From positions 8,565,499 to 8,605,571 of the forward strand of contig NZ_JTHL01000001.1 of the NCBI RefSeq assembly GCF_000818195.1: a stretch of 40,073 bases of DNA, given 5' to 3'. Shown here in pieces: positions 15,040-24,179 of the stretch. Source of the stretch: Streptomyces sp. 150FB (GTDB taxonomy: Bacteria > Actinomycetota > Actinomycetes > Streptomycetales > Streptomycetaceae). The translations under genes were made by a program, and so were the position numbers. The notes under the pieces were generated by a model. The model worked only from the letters and a program-made list of their open reading frames with translations. It did no database searches and was not told where the DNA came from. The stretch's first letter is position 1. Every line of letters begins with the position of its first letter.

Positions 15040-16029
15040 CTAAGCCCCGCCCCGGGCGGAGCCCGCAGGACCTGAAGCGGCCCGGTTCCGCTTAATTCCG
15101 TCGACGGAGCCTGCCGGATCGGTGAGCAGATCGGGCACGGCCTCCCACGCCGCCTCCCGCAGCGCGGGGATCGCCGACTCGGGGACCGAGCGGTGCGGCC
15201 AGCGGACCCGCGTGCCCACGGACGCCCAGCCACCCACCGCGCAGAGCGTCTTGTCGAGGGCGGGGTCGCTGTATCCGTCCGCCGCCAGGGGCGCGATGTA
15301 CGCGTCGAGGAAGCCCCGCAGCCGCCCCTCGACCTCGCGCGCGCCTGCCGGATCGGTGCGCGTCCGCTCGTACCAGCGCACGGCTCCCGCCGGGCTCATA
15401 CACGCGACGTTGGAGTACGACCCCGCCGCGCCCTTCCCGCACGCCGTCGCCAGGGTGTGCCCGGCGACGAACACGGCGAGGCGCTCGGTGAGTCCCTCGG
15501 CCACCTCGACGCCCGGCACCTTGACCCCGATGACCTGCGGCACCTCCTCGGCGATCCGCGTGAGCAGGCGCGGGGTGAGCTGAGTCTTCGCGTACGGCGG
15601 GTTGTACAGCACCAGCGGGACGCCGTCGGCGACCTCGGCCATCCGGGTCAGCGCCGTGAGCACCTCGGTGGGGTGCAGCGGCAGCCAGTCGGGCAGTACG
15701 ACCTGGACGGCGCCGGGGCGCAGCGCGGCCGCCCGGCGGATCCGGTCGAGCGAGATCTGTCCGGAGGGGTGGCTCGCGCCGAGCTGGTACGGGACACCCG
15801 CTGCGGTGCACCGGTCGGCCACCAGCTCGTGCAGTCGGTCGTACTCCCGCTCGTCGAGCGTGTGGAACTCGCCGGCTGTGCCGTTGGTGTAGACGCCGTT
15901 CACACCCGTACGGAGCACCGCCGCCAGGTTCTCGCCGAGCCGGTCGAAATCGATCGCCTCGTGCGCGTCGACGGGCAGGAGCAGAGGGGACCAGATCCCC
16001 TTCAGGCTTCGCGGGCCGAGTGCTTGCAT
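15040..16029 (-). CDS. Dihydrodipicolinate synthase / N-acetylneuraminate lyase family aldolase (first)
   Basis: A 329-residue class I aldolase of the DapA/NanA superfamily. Schiff-base lysine K170 in VIGVKVPG and proton-relay tyrosine Y142 in VLYNPPY are present. The pyruvate carboxylate loop reads GTAGE (about 50-54) instead of GTTGE or GSTGE, and the C-terminal part is longer than normal. Together with regulator and transporter neighbours this argues for catabolic cleavage of a 2-keto acid rather than lysine synthesis. ATG 16029 follows GGGGAG. It diverges from the MFS gene across a perfect palindrome. Only 27% or so of residues in the visible motifs match the second aldolase by eye, so it is not a recent duplicate; exact identity needs alignment. 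Confidence 0.88.
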   Translation of the reverse strand: MQALGPRSLKGIWSPLLLPVDAHEAIDFDRLGENLAAVLRTGVNGVYTNGTAGEFHTLDEREYDRLHELVADRCTAAGVPYQLGASHPSGQISLDRIRRAAALRPGAVQVVLPDWLPLHPTEVLTALTRMAEVADGVPLVLYNPPYAKTQLTPRLLTRIAEEVPQVIGVKVPGVEVAEGLTERLAVFVAGHTLATACGKGAAGSYSNVACMSPAGAVRWYERTRTDPAGAREVEGRLRGFLDAYIAPLAADGYSDPALDKTLCAVGGWASVGTRVRWPHRSVPESAIPALREAAWEAVPDLLTDPAGSVDGIKRNRAASGPAGSARGGA

Positions 16030-16054
16030 CGTTGACTCCCCGAAGGTAGCTTGC

Positions 16055-16082
16055 CTTGGACATAGGACATCCTATGTCCAAG
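16055..16082. promoter_or_regulatory. Perfect 28-bp palindromic operator
   Basis: CTTGGACATAGGA (16055-16067), 2-bp centre, and its exact complement TCCTATGTCCAAG (16070-16082). It lies between the divergent aldolase and MFS genes, 26 bp before one start and 20 bp before the other. Best explained as the operator of the nearby FCD/GntR protein, controlling both sides. Confidence 0.8.
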
Positions 16083-16101
16083 CTATTTGGGAGGTCCAGC
16101 C

Positions 16102-17547
16102 GTGGCAGTGTCGCCGCCAGCTATCCCTCAGTCCTTCCGGCAACTGACCCGCGAGCAGCACAAGGCCTTCTTCGCCGCCTGGCTCGGGTATCTGCTGGAC
16201 GGTCTGGACTTCGTCCTGATCACCCTGGTGCTCACGGAGATCGCCGCCGATTTCCACATCAGCCTCACCCGGGCTGCCACCCTGGTCTCGGCTGCGTTCG
16301 TCTCCCGCTGGTTCGGCGGGCTCGTGCTCGGTGCGATAGGTGACCGGTTCGGCCGGAAACCGGCGATGGTCCTCGCCATCCTGGCCTTCTCCATCGGCAG
16401 CGGCCTGTGCGGTTTCGCGTGGGGCTACTGGTCGCTGTTCGCCTTCCGCGCGGTCGTCGGCATCGGCATGGCGGGGGAGTACGGCTCCAGCGCGACGTAC
16501 GTCATGGAGTCCTGGCCGAAGGCCATGCGCAACAGGGCGACCGGGTTCCTGCTCTCCGCGTACCCGATCGGCGGTGTGGTCGCCGCGCTCGCCTACGAGG
16601 TCATCGTGCCGGCGGGCGGCTGGCGGTGGCTGTTCTACGTCGGGATCCTCCCGATCGCCCTCACCCTCTACCTCCGGCGTTCGCTCCCCGAGGCGGCCGA
16701 GTGGCAGGCCGAGGTCGGTGATCGCCCCGGCGTGAGCACCTCCTCGGTGCTGCTCGCGCCAGGGCGGCGGCTGTCCAACACCGTCCTGACCGTCGTCCTC
16801 GCCACCGCCCTCGTGCTCCTCTTCAGCCAGAACGCCGGAGCCGCAGCGCCCTGGCTGATCGTCCTCGCCGTCGTCTGTCTGGTGGGGTTCGCCGTACAAC
16901 TCGCCGGCCGGACCTGGCCGGTGATGATCGCGGTCATGCTCACCACGTTCTGCGCGTTCCTCTACTCATGGCCCATCCAGTCGCTGCTGCCGACCTACCT
17001 CAAGACCGACCTCGGGTACGACCCCGGCCAGGTCTCCGACGCGCTCACCTGGGCCGGGCTCGGGTACGCCGCCGGGTGCTGCGTCGCCGGGGTGGTGGGC
17101 GACAGGCTGGGCACCCGCCGTACGTACGTCTTCGGCCTGTTCCTCTCGCTGGCCTTCGTGTTCCCGGTGTTCGCGCTCGGGTCGTCGGGCAGCGTCGTCC
17201 TGCTGTGGTTGCTCCTGTTCGTCATGCAGGCCACCAGCCAGGGCATCTCGGGGCTGCTGCCCAAGTACATCTCCGACCACTTCCCCACCCGGGTACGGGC
17301 CGCCGGGCTCGGCTTCTCCTACAACGTGGGCGCCCTCGGCGGCGCCGTCGCACCCCTGGCGGGGGCCTCGATCGCGGAGCGGACCGGCCTCGGGCCCGCC
17401 CTGGCCGGGCTCGCCGGCGTGCTCACCGTCGTCGTCGCCCTGATAGTGGGGTTCGATGTGCCCGCGCGTATCGGCCGGGCGCTGAAAGTCGACTCCGACG
17501 CGCCCGCCTTCACCGTCCCGGAAAGGACAGCCACCCGTGGTATCTGA
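16102..17547 (+). CDS. MFS transporter, NanT/aromatic-acid:H+ symporter type
   Basis: A 481-residue major facilitator. The first helix carries GYLLDGLDFVLI, with the acidic pair typical of sialate and aromatic acid symporters, and motif A is GDRFGRKP (80-87). The central loop is extended with an extra hydrophobic pair, as in NanT-like proteins. GTG 16102 follows GGGAGG by 7 nt. It overlaps the second aldolase by 11 bp. Context with two DapA/NanA-family aldolases and an FCD regulator suggests uptake of a sugar acid or other keto-acid precursor. No NanK/NanE genes are nearby, so sialic acid is only one option. Confidence 0.88.
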   Translation: MAVSPPAIPQSFRQLTREQHKAFFAAWLGYLLDGLDFVLITLVLTEIAADFHISLTRAATLVSAAFVSRWFGGLVLGAIGDRFGRKPAMVLAILAFSIGSGLCGFAWGYWSLFAFRAVVGIGMAGEYGSSATYVMESWPKAMRNRATGFLLSAYPIGGVVAALAYEVIVPAGGWRWLFYVGILPIALTLYLRRSLPEAAEWQAEVGDRPGVSTSSVLLAPGRRLSNTVLTVVLATALVLLFSQNAGAAAPWLIVLAVVCLVGFAVQLAGRTWPVMIAVMLTTFCAFLYSWPIQSLLPTYLKTDLGYDPGQVSDALTWAGLGYAAGCCVAGVVGDRLGTRRTYVFGLFLSLAFVFPVFALGSSGSVVLLWLLLFVMQATSQGISGLLPKYISDHFPTRVRAAGLGFSYNVGALGGAVAPLAGASIAERTGLGPALAGLAGVLTVVVALIVGFDVPARIGRALKVDSDAPAFTVPERTATRGI

Positions 17548-18493
17548 CTCCTCCCTCCGGATCGGCGGCGTCATCCCGCCGCTGGTCACCCCGATCGAGG
17601 CGACGGGGGAGATCGACGTCCGGTCGCTGGAGCGGCTGATCGCCTTCCAGCTCGACGCCGGTGTCGACGGCATCTTCCTCGGCGGCTCGACGGGCGAGGT
17701 CGCGCTGCTCGACTCCGCCCAGTTGCGCACGCTCACGGAGGTCGCCGCCGGGACCGTCGCCGGGGCCGTCCCCGTCCTGGTGGGCGCCGTCGACACCGGG
17801 ACCCGGCGGGTCGTCGAACACGCCAGGCTCGCCGCGTCGGCGGGCGCCGACGCGGTGGTCGTCACCGCGCCGTTCTACATCCGGCCGAACGCGGCCGAAG
17901 TGGTCGAGCACTACCGGCGGGTGGCCGGAGCGATCGATGTACCGGTCGTCGCCTACGACATCCCGAGCGCGGTCGGCATCCATCTGACGCCCGACATCGT
18001 CGCCGAACTGGCCGCCGACAAGCTGGTGATCGCGCTCAAGGACTCCAGCGGCGACCTCGCCGACTTTCGCGAGACCCTGCGCCGTACGGGCGGCACACTG
18101 CCCACCCTCACCGGCTCGGAACTGCTCGCCGACACCTCGCTCGAACTCGGCGCCGCCGGGATCGTGCCGGGCCTCGGCAACGTCGACCCGCACGGCTACG
18201 TACGGCTCCACCGTGCGGCGCTGGCCGGTGACCGGGCGGCGGCGCGCGCCGAACAGGACCGGCTCGCACGGCTGTTCAGGATCGTCACGGTCGCCGACCC
18301 GGCCAGGATCGGCTTCACGGCGGGCGCGCTCGGCGCCTTCAAGGCGGCACTGGCCCTGCGCGGGCTCATCACCTGCCCGGCCACGAATCCGCCGCTGCTC
18401 CCGCTCGACGAGAACGAGACACGGACCATCCGGGAGATGCTGGAAGAGGCCGGTCTGGGATCGGTGGGACGCGGGGGTTCCGCGGTGTCCTGA
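17537..18493 (+). CDS. Dihydrodipicolinate synthase / N-acetylneuraminate lyase family aldolase (second)
   Basis: A 318-residue class I aldolase. It has the loop GGSTGE (49-54, the NanA-like Ser form), tyrosine Y140 in VVAYDIPS and Schiff-base lysine K168 in VIALKDSSGD. Starts at GTG 17537 inside the 3' end of the MFS gene, so the two are one operon. It differs from the first aldolase in all three motifs, which suggests two distinct substrates or two sequential steps. A hairpin follows its stop. Confidence 0.88.
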   Translation: MVSDSSLRIGGVIPPLVTPIEATGEIDVRSLERLIAFQLDAGVDGIFLGGSTGEVALLDSAQLRTLTEVAAGTVAGAVPVLVGAVDTGTRRVVEHARLAASAGADAVVVTAPFYIRPNAAEVVEHYRRVAGAIDVPVVAYDIPSAVGIHLTPDIVAELAADKLVIALKDSSGDLADFRETLRRTGGTLPTLTGSELLADTSLELGAAGIVPGLGNVDPHGYVRLHRAALAGDRAAARAEQDRLARLFRIVTVADPARIGFTAGALGAFKAALALRGLITCPATNPPLLPLDENETRTIREMLEEAGLGSVGRGGSAVS

Positions 18494-18511
18494 CGGCCGC
18501 CGCGGACACCG
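18483..18511 (+). terminator. Hairpin spanning the second aldolase stop
   Basis: CGGTGTCC (18483-18490) pairs with GGACACCG (18504-18511) around a 13-nt loop that contains the TGA stop codon. It could end the aldolase transcript and separate it from the RNA-repair genes. Confidence 0.45.
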
Positions 18512-18549
18512 GTAAACCGGTGGATCACTCGCACGCGCGCTTCTACAGT
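18507..18549 (+). promoter_or_regulatory. Candidate promoter and palindrome of the RNA-repair operon
   Basis: A perfect inverted repeat CACCGGT-AA-ACCGGTG (18507-18522) is followed by a TACAGT -10 (18544-18549), which would start transcription near 18556, 27 nt before the ligase ATG. The -35 position has no good match and is adjacent to the palindrome, as expected if an activator or repressor binds there. Confidence 0.45.
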
Positions 18550-18582
18550 CACGGGACACACCGTCGTCCTCAGGAGCGCGCC

Positions 18583-20331
18583 ATGCGCACGCACTATCCG
18601 CGCACCGCGCACCTGCCCTGGTCGCCCGGTGTCTCCTCGGACGACGTACGCGCCGGTGGGCTGTCCGGGCTTACCGGCCGCGAGGTCGTGGTCACCGAGA
18701 AGCTCGACGGGGAGAACACCACCCTCTACGCCGACGGACTGCACGCCAGGTCGCTGGAGTCCGCACACCATCCGTCGCGGGCCTGGGTCAAGGGACTTCA
18801 GGGACGCATCGGCGCCGCCATCCCACCGGGGTGGCGGGTCTGCGGCGAGAACCTCTTCGCGCGGCACTCGCTCGCGTACACCGAACTGGACTCCTGGTTC
18901 TACGCGTTCTCCGTCTGGGACGGCGAACACTGCCTGGACTGGGACCGTACGGTCCGCTTCACCCGGCGGCTCGGCGTGCCCGTCCCGAAGGTGCTGTGGC
19001 GCGGAACCTTCGACGAACGGGCCCTGCGCGCGCTGCGGTTGGACCTCGCCCAGCAGGAAGGGTACGTCGTGCGGACCGTCGAGGGCTTCGGCCGCGAGGA
19101 GTTCGGGCGACGCGTCGCCAAGTGGGTCCGTCCGGGACACGTTCAGACCGACACACACTGGATGCACGCCTCCGTCGTGGAGAACGGGCTCGGCCCGGCC
19201 GCCGCGCTGTGGGCCGTACGCGGCGGCGCGGCCCCCGACGTACCGGCCCTGCTGACCGCGCTCGGTGTGGACAGAGAACCCACGGCGGCCGTCGAGGAGG
19301 CCGTGGCCGACGTCTCGGCCCGGCTCGGTGTGCTGGGCAGGCCGGCCGAAGCGCGGCTGGCGGGCGTGGTGGCCACCCTGCTCCACGACACACCACGGTC
19401 CTGGCTCGGACCCCACCTGGTGGGACCGCTCGGCATGCGGTGGGCGCGCCGCGTCGCCGACCTGGCCGGGCTCCACACCCGCCCGCACCGGCCGTACCCG
19501 GACGAAGCGCGCGGGAGCGGACTGGTACGGCTGACCGCCGCCGCAGACCTGGGCGTCCTGCACGCGGTCGCCGGGGCCGTCGCCGGGGGCCTGGGCGGAG
19601 CGGAGGGCGCCGAGGCGCGCGAGCAGACCGCCTGGTCGGCGCTGTACGCCGAAGACGCGGGACTGCTCGGCGAAGCACCGCTGGAGCCCCTGCGGACGGA
19701 GGTGCGTGAGGCGCTCGACGGTGCCGGCGTCCATGGCGACGCCGCCGACCGGTGCTGGGCCGAGGCACGTGAAGCGTACGCGGCCGGAAAGATCACGGGC
19801 GCCGCCGAAGCGGTCGCCGCTACCTGGCGATGGCGGGACGGCGACTTCCCCCGGCTGATCCACCTGGCAGGCACCTCCGGCAGCGGGAAGAGCACCTTCG
19901 CGGCCGCCCTCCCCGGCGTCGGCGCGTACATCTCGCTCGACGACCTGCGTACGGCCAGGGGCTCCCGCACCGACCAGCGGGCCAACGGCGACATACTGCG
20001 CGAGGGCCTCGACCGGCTCGACACCGCGCTCGCCGGCGGCGGGACCGTCGTATGGGACGCCACCTCGCTCAACCGGCACCAGCGCTCACCGGTGCACGCG
20101 GTGGCGCGCCGTCGGGACGCCCTGGTCACCCACGCCGTCGCGCTGGTCGACGGAGCCGAACTGCTGCGGCGCAACGCCACCCGCGCGTACCCCGTACCGG
20201 CCGGGGTGTTCAGCTCACAACTCCACCGCTTCGACCCGCCCTACCCCGGCCAGGCGCACCGCACGTGGTACATCGGGGCGGGCGGCGCCGTGGACGACAC
20301 CGCGGGCACCCTGCACGGAGACGAGGCGTGA
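18583..20331 (+). CDS. RNA ligase - polynucleotide kinase fusion
   Basis: A 582-residue two-enzyme protein. Residues about 30-200 are a T4 Rnl/RNA_ligase-type nucleotidyltransferase: motif I KLDGEN with adenylated lysine K40, RSLES (56-60), motif III-like FYAFSVWD (106-113), motif IV EGYVVRT (159-165) and motif V VAKWVR (K180). Residues 205-420 are helical and unassigned. Residues 424-582 are a P-loop kinase: Walker [10 protein letters not shown] (430-438), SLDDLR (451-456) placed like the catalytic Asp of T4 PNK, and [10 protein letters not shown]. It would phosphorylate 5'-OH RNA ends and seal them; no phosphatase domain is present. ATG 18583 follows AGGAG. Its TGA overlaps the ATG of the next gene (TGATG), so the two proteins are made together. 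Confidence 0.9.
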   Translation: MRTHYPRTAHLPWSPGVSSDDVRAGGLSGLTGREVVVTEKLDGENTTLYADGLHARSLESAHHPSRAWVKGLQGRIGAAIPPGWRVCGENLFARHSLAYTELDSWFYAFSVWDGEHCLDWDRTVRFTRRLGVPVPKVLWRGTFDERALRALRLDLAQQEGYVVRTVEGFGREEFGRRVAKWVRPGHVQTDTHWMHASVVENGLGPAAALWAVRGGAAPDVPALLTALGVDREPTAAVEEAVADVSARLGVLGRPAEARLAGVVATLLHDTPRSWLGPHLVGPLGMRWARRVADLAGLHTRPHRPYPDEARGSGLVRLTAAADLGVLHAVAGAVAGGLGGAEGAEAREQTAWSALYAEDAGLLGEAPLEPLRTEVREALDGAGVHGDAADRCWAEAREAYAAGKITGAAEAVAATWRWRDGDFPRLIHLAGTSGSGKSTFAAALPGVGAYISLDDLRTARGSRTDQRANGDILREGLDRLDTALAGGGTVVWDATSLNRHQRSPVHAVARRRDALVTHAVALVDGAELLRRNATRAYPVPAGVFSSQLHRFDPPYPGQAHRTWYIGAGGAVDDTAGTLHGDEA

Positions 20332-23228
20332 TGCGCACCAGCGACGAGATCTACCACCAGGTGCGCTGGGACGCGCGGTTCGACCCCGCCAGGTTCGTCC
20401 TCGGCATCAACCAGCGTGGAGCCGCGCCCAAGCGAGTGCCACTGCCCGCTTTCGTGCCGGGGGGCGACATCCCGTGGCACCGCGTGCTGTTCGTCGAGGC
20501 CGACGGCGAGGTGGTCTGGGACCGCGCCACCGGGACGGACCGCGTCGGTGCCTCGGACGCGGGACGGGTACGCGAACCACGGCGCCTGCGGGCGCCGTTC
20601 TTCACCGCCAGGACCCCGTACGCATGGGATCCCGCCGGGGGATGGCAGGCGGCCGACGGGGCGCCGAAGCAGGCGGCGCCGATCGGGCGGGGAGTGCGCG
20701 TACTGACCTGGAACACCCTGTGGGACCGCTACGACAGCCACCTCATCGACACCGCCAGGCGCCGCCCGCTGCTGCTCGCCGCGCTGCGGGAGGCGCGGGC
20801 CGATGTCATCGCCCTGCAAGAGGTCGAGGCCGGACTGCTCGACATGCTGCTGTGCGCGCCGTGGGTCCGTGACGGCTACACCCTGGGCACCGATCCGGCG
20901 GGCCAGGACGTCGAAACCGGCGGGCTGCTGCTGCTCAGCAGGCTGCCCGTCAGGGAGGCGGCCTGGCATGTCCTCGGCCGGCACAAAGCCGTCGCCGCGC
21001 TCACCGTGGACACGGGATCCGGCCTGCTCGTGGTCGCCGCCACCCACCTCAGCAGCGACCACTCCGAGAACGGCCGGGACCTGCGACGCGCCCAACTCGA
21101 CCGCACCGGCGAGGGGTTGTCCGGCATCGACGGCGATGTGCTGCTGGTGGGCGACTTCAACGACGGAGCGGACGGCGCGGAGGGACCGGCCGCCGCGCTC
21201 GGAATGCGGGACGCCTGGACCGAGGTGCGCGGACCTGGCGACCGGACGCCGACCTTCGACCCGGTGGCCAATCCGCTGGCCGCTGTCTCCTCACTGTCCG
21301 GCCAGGCATCGCGGCTGGACCGGATCCTGCTGCGTGGCGACGACACCCTCGTACGCGTCGACGCGGTCCGGCTGCGGGGCGAATCGCCCACCCCTGACGG
21401 GCGGTTCATCTCGGACCACTACGGCGTGGAGGCGGAGGTGAGCTTCGGGGACAGCGGACAGACGGACGTAGGGGAGGTGCCTGGCGTCCTGGACGTTCCG
21501 GCGACGACGCGTACCGCTGTGGCGTGGATACCGCCGGACGAGCTGTGGCCGGCGATCCAGGACATTCGTCGCGAGCACGATCCGGGGATGGACCGCTGGC
21601 CGCCACACGTGAACCTGCTCTTCGGCTTCGTACCCGAGTCCGACTTCGAGCGGGCAGTGCCACTCCTGGCCGAAGTGGCGGCCGCGACAACGGGGTTCAC
21701 TGCCCGACTGGCCGGTGTGCACACCTTCGGACACCGGGAGGACGCCACCGTCTGGCTCGATCCGGCGGCGGCCGGCCCCGAACCGTGGGCGGAGCTGCGC
21801 GCGGCGCTCGATCTGCGGTTCCCCGGCTGCCGGGGGCGCGCCGAGGGCTTCACGCCCCATCTGACACTGGGCCGTTCGCAGGACCCGCAACGCGTTGCCG
21901 CCCGTTGCGCCGCCCAACTCGCTGACGTGTCAGTGGCGGTGGGGGAGCTGGTTCTGCTCTCCCGTCGGGACGACGAGCCGATGCGACGGCGGGCGACATT
22001 CGCACTGGGCTCCGGCGAGATGCGGTGGGACCCCGAAGTCGGTTTCCTGGCAGGGGACTTCGACGGTGAGGGTGAGGGGGAGTCGGATGGCGGCCCGGCC
22101 CGGGAGGCCACCCGCCGCATCGCGGCGGCGCTAGACACACTGGACGCGCGCGGTCCCGGGATCGTGCACGTCGTGGGCTCCCGCCGTACGGGCTGCGCCC
22201 TGCCCGGGGCAGACCTCGACCTGGTCGCAGCGCTGCCCGGCACCGCCGACATCGCCGACGTACAGGCGCGGGTGACCGCGGAGCTGCCGGACGCCACCCG
22301 GATACGACAGGTGACGGGCGCCCGTGTGCCGGGCCTGCGGCTGCGTATCCGGGATCTCGACATCGACCTGAGTGTGGTCGCCACCCGCGCGCTCCCGCCC
22401 GCCGAAGCCGTCGCCCGCCGGGCGGAGTTGGGCGAGGCGGCGGCGATCGCGCTCAGCGCGGTCAGCGACTCGGAGGCGGTACGGTCGGCCGTCGGCGGCC
22501 GGGAGGCCGCCTTCGCCCTGCTGGCCCGACAGGTCAAGGCGTGGGCGAAGGCGCGCGGCCTCGACTCGGCCCCGTTCGGCGGACTGCCGGGCCTGGCCTG
22601 GTCCGTGCTCGCCGGACGCACCGTGCGCGAGGCCGGTGACCTGCCGGCCGACGGTCTGCTGCGGCACTTCTTCGCCACCTGGGCGGCCTGGGACTGGCGC
22701 GACACGGTTGAACTCACAGCGGGCGTAAGGCCGTCGGCGGGGGCCGTGTCGATCATGACCCCGACCGCTCCTGTCCGTAGCTGCACCGACCAAGTCGGGC
22801 CTGGAATGCGGGACTTGCTCGTACAGGAGCTGTACCGGGGGTGGGACATCCTGGAGACGGCCGCAGGGACCGGCGCCGACCGCTGGTCCGGACTGCTCGC
22901 GTCCCCGCCGCTGCACCGGCGCCACGCGGCCTGGGCGACGGTCACCGTACGCGCCGACAGAGCCGGGGAGTTCATGCGGACGCAGGGCAGGGTCCGGGGC
23001 CGCGCGCGGGCGCTGCTGACCGCGCTGGAGGAGGCAGGGGCGGCGGACGCACATGCCTGGCCGCGGCCGTTCGGGACGGGCCCGTCCCGGGCGACCTACG
23101 CGATCGGCCTCGGCCGGACCCCGCCCGACGCCGACCGGTTCGCCGGGATCGCGGAGACATGGGGGAGGGGTCTGCGCGGGGTCCGGGTCGCCCGCGTGGA
23201 GGGCGGCGCCGTACCGACCCTGCGCTGA
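20331..23228 (+). CDS. Multidomain RNA-repair protein: MJ1316(DUF504)-EEP-2H phosphoesterase-poly(A) polymerase-like
   Basis: A 965-residue protein with four parts in order. 1-66: MJ1316/DUF504 RNA-end domain ([30 protein letters not shown]). 120-372: endonuclease/exonuclease/phosphatase fold with N128 (TWNT), E164 (LQEVE), H239 (ATHLSSDH), D275/N277 (GDFND) and D362-H363 (SDH). 395-560: 2H phosphoesterase with HVN (426-428) and HLT (510-512); the first motif has Asn instead of Ser/Thr. 585-965: poly(A) polymerase/CCA-type nucleotidyltransferase with GS (616-617), ADLDL (D628, D630), DLDIDL (third Asp 677 or 679), a helical domain ([17 protein letters not shown]) and a PAP-like C-terminal domain ([22 protein letters not shown]). 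All catalytic residues appear intact. Translationally coupled to the ligase-kinase. Expected to recognise, heal and tail RNA ends. Confidence 0.9.
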   Translation: MRTSDEIYHQVRWDARFDPARFVLGINQRGAAPKRVPLPAFVPGGDIPWHRVLFVEADGEVVWDRATGTDRVGASDAGRVREPRRLRAPFFTARTPYAWDPAGGWQAADGAPKQAAPIGRGVRVLTWNTLWDRYDSHLIDTARRRPLLLAALREARADVIALQEVEAGLLDMLLCAPWVRDGYTLGTDPAGQDVETGGLLLLSRLPVREAAWHVLGRHKAVAALTVDTGSGLLVVAATHLSSDHSENGRDLRRAQLDRTGEGLSGIDGDVLLVGDFNDGADGAEGPAAALGMRDAWTEVRGPGDRTPTFDPVANPLAAVSSLSGQASRLDRILLRGDDTLVRVDAVRLRGESPTPDGRFISDHYGVEAEVSFGDSGQTDVGEVPGVLDVPATTRTAVAWIPPDELWPAIQDIRREHDPGMDRWPPHVNLLFGFVPESDFERAVPLLAEVAAATTGFTARLAGVHTFGHREDATVWLDPAAAGPEPWAELRAALDLRFPGCRGRAEGFTPHLTLGRSQDPQRVAARCAAQLADVSVAVGELVLLSRRDDEPMRRRATFALGSGEMRWDPEVGFLAGDFDGEGEGESDGGPAREATRRIAAALDTLDARGPGIVHVVGSRRTGCALPGADLDLVAALPGTADIADVQARVTAELPDATRIRQVTGARVPGLRLRIRDLDIDLSVVATRALPPAEAVARRAELGEAAAIALSAVSDSEAVRSAVGGREAAFALLARQVKAWAKARGLDSAPFGGLPGLAWSVLAGRTVREAGDLPADGLLRHFFATWAAWDWRDTVELTAGVRPSAGAVSIMTPTAPVRSCTDQVGPGMRDLLVQELYRGWDILETAAGTGADRWSGLLASPPLHRRHAAWATVTVRADRAGEFMRTQGRVRGRARALLTALEEAGAADAHAWPRPFGTGPSRATYAIGLGRTPPDADRFAGIAETWGRGLRGVRVARVEGGAVPTLR

Positions 23229-23282
23229 CGGGGCGTTGACGTCGTCGCCCGTGGACGTGGTCACCCGTTGACATCGTCATGC
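23226..23282 (+). repeat. 16-bp tandem repeat after the RNA-repair operon stop
   Basis: Three 16-nt units: GTTGACGTCGTCGCCC (23235-23250), GTGGACGTGGTCACCC (23251-23266) and GTTGACATCGTCATGC (23267-23282). With the gene's own stop at 23226, TGA triplets at 23237 and 23269 fall in the other two frames. Confidence 0.8.
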
Positions 23283-23302
23283 GGCCCATCTACGTTGCGG
23301 CG

Positions 23303-23316
23303 GAAAGCGCTTGCCA
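23303..23316 (+). promoter_or_regulatory. LacI-type operator upstream of the cupin gene
   Basis: GAAAGCGCTTGCC surrounds the palindromic core AAGCGCTT (23305-23312), the centre of typical Streptomyces LacI-family operators. It lies about 80 bp before the cupin ATG. The same core recurs before the SGNH esterase at 37927. Confidence 0.55.
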
Positions 23317-23391
23317 CGCTTGCCGCGCCTGGTCGGCCCGGCCGGCCACCGACTCACGGTTCGACGTCACCAACCACCTGGGGGAGCTGTC

Positions 23392-24156
23392 ATGGTGAGC
23401 GGAGCAGCGGGATTCGCCGGACTGCCTGGCGCGGTCGCCGTCTCGCATCTGAACGTGTACGACTGGGAGGCTGCCGACGGGCGGAGCGGCGGCACCCCGC
23501 ACCTGCACCTGACCTGCTCCGAGGGGTACGTGGTGACGGCGGGCAGCGGCGCCGTCCAGACCCTGACAGCGACCGGTTCCGACACCACACCGCTGGAGCC
23601 GGGAGCGCTCGTCTGGTTCACACCCGGCACCATCCACCGGCTGATCAACGACGGCGGTCTGCGCATCGTCGTGCTGATGCAGAACAACGGACTGCCCGAG
23701 GCGGGGGACGCGGTGCTGACCCTCCCGCCGGAGTACCTCACCGACCCGGCCACGTACGCCGAAGCGGTCCGCATCCCGGAAGGGAGCGAGGCCGAGCAGG
23801 CCACGGCCGCGCGCCGTCGGCGTGATCTCGCCGTCGAGGGATACACCGTGCTGCGTACGGCAGGGGAGGCCGGCGACAGGCGCCCGCTGCTGGACTTCCA
23901 CCGGGCGGCGGCCGCGCTCGTACGCCCCAAGGTGGGTGACTGGCGGGCCCGTTGGAAGAAGGGCGCCGCCGAGGCTGCCCGGCAGACCGGCGCCCAGCTC
24001 GACCTGCTCGCGGACGGTGACGGTAGGCACCTCACCGAGGCCCGGGTGCACGCCCGGCTCCCCGCCGCGTACGGCAGGTTCGGCATGTGCGGCCGGCTGG
24101 ACACGTACGACGTCATGGGCGCGCCCACCGCTCCGGGGGAGGCCTCGGGTTCGTAG
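23392..24156 (+). CDS. Cupin domain protein
   Basis: A 254-residue protein whose first half is a cupin barrel: HLHLTCSEGYVV (His 37, His 39, Glu 44) and GALVWFTPGTIHRL (His 82) supply a normal four-residue metal site. The second half (about 130-254) is Arg/Ala-rich and helical, with DFHRAAAALVRPKVGDWRARW, and I do not recognise it. ATG 23392 follows GGGGGAG by 6 nt. A LacI-type operator upstream suggests sugar-responsive control, so the protein may act in carbohydrate metabolism. It has its own promoter region and is not obviously part of the RNA-repair operon. Confidence 0.8.
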   Translation: MVSGAAGFAGLPGAVAVSHLNVYDWEAADGRSGGTPHLHLTCSEGYVVTAGSGAVQTLTATGSDTTPLEPGALVWFTPGTIHRLINDGGLRIVVLMQNNGLPEAGDAVLTLPPEYLTDPATYAEAVRIPEGSEAEQATAARRRRDLAVEGYTVLRTAGEAGDRRPLLDFHRAAAALVRPKVGDWRARWKKGAAEAARQTGAQLDLLADGDGRHLTEARVHARLPAAYGRFGMCGRLDTYDVMGAPTAPGEASGS

Positions 24157-24179
24157 AGGCACGGCGGGCCGGCACCGCG

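Noticed and set aside
14312..18493. Sialic acid operon
   Set aside because: NanT-like and NanA-like genes are present, but NanE, NanK and amino-sugar genes are absent, so the substrate is left open.
18196..20079. Minus-strand frame of 627 codons
   Set aside because: Antisense to the aldolase end and the RNA ligase; composition is GC-frame noise and it lacks motifs.
19830..20330. Upstream extension of the RNA-repair protein by about 167 codons
   Set aside because: It overlaps the kinase domain of the previous gene in another frame and is Arg/Pro-rich. ATG 20331 coincides with the start of the MJ1316 domain and overlaps the previous stop.
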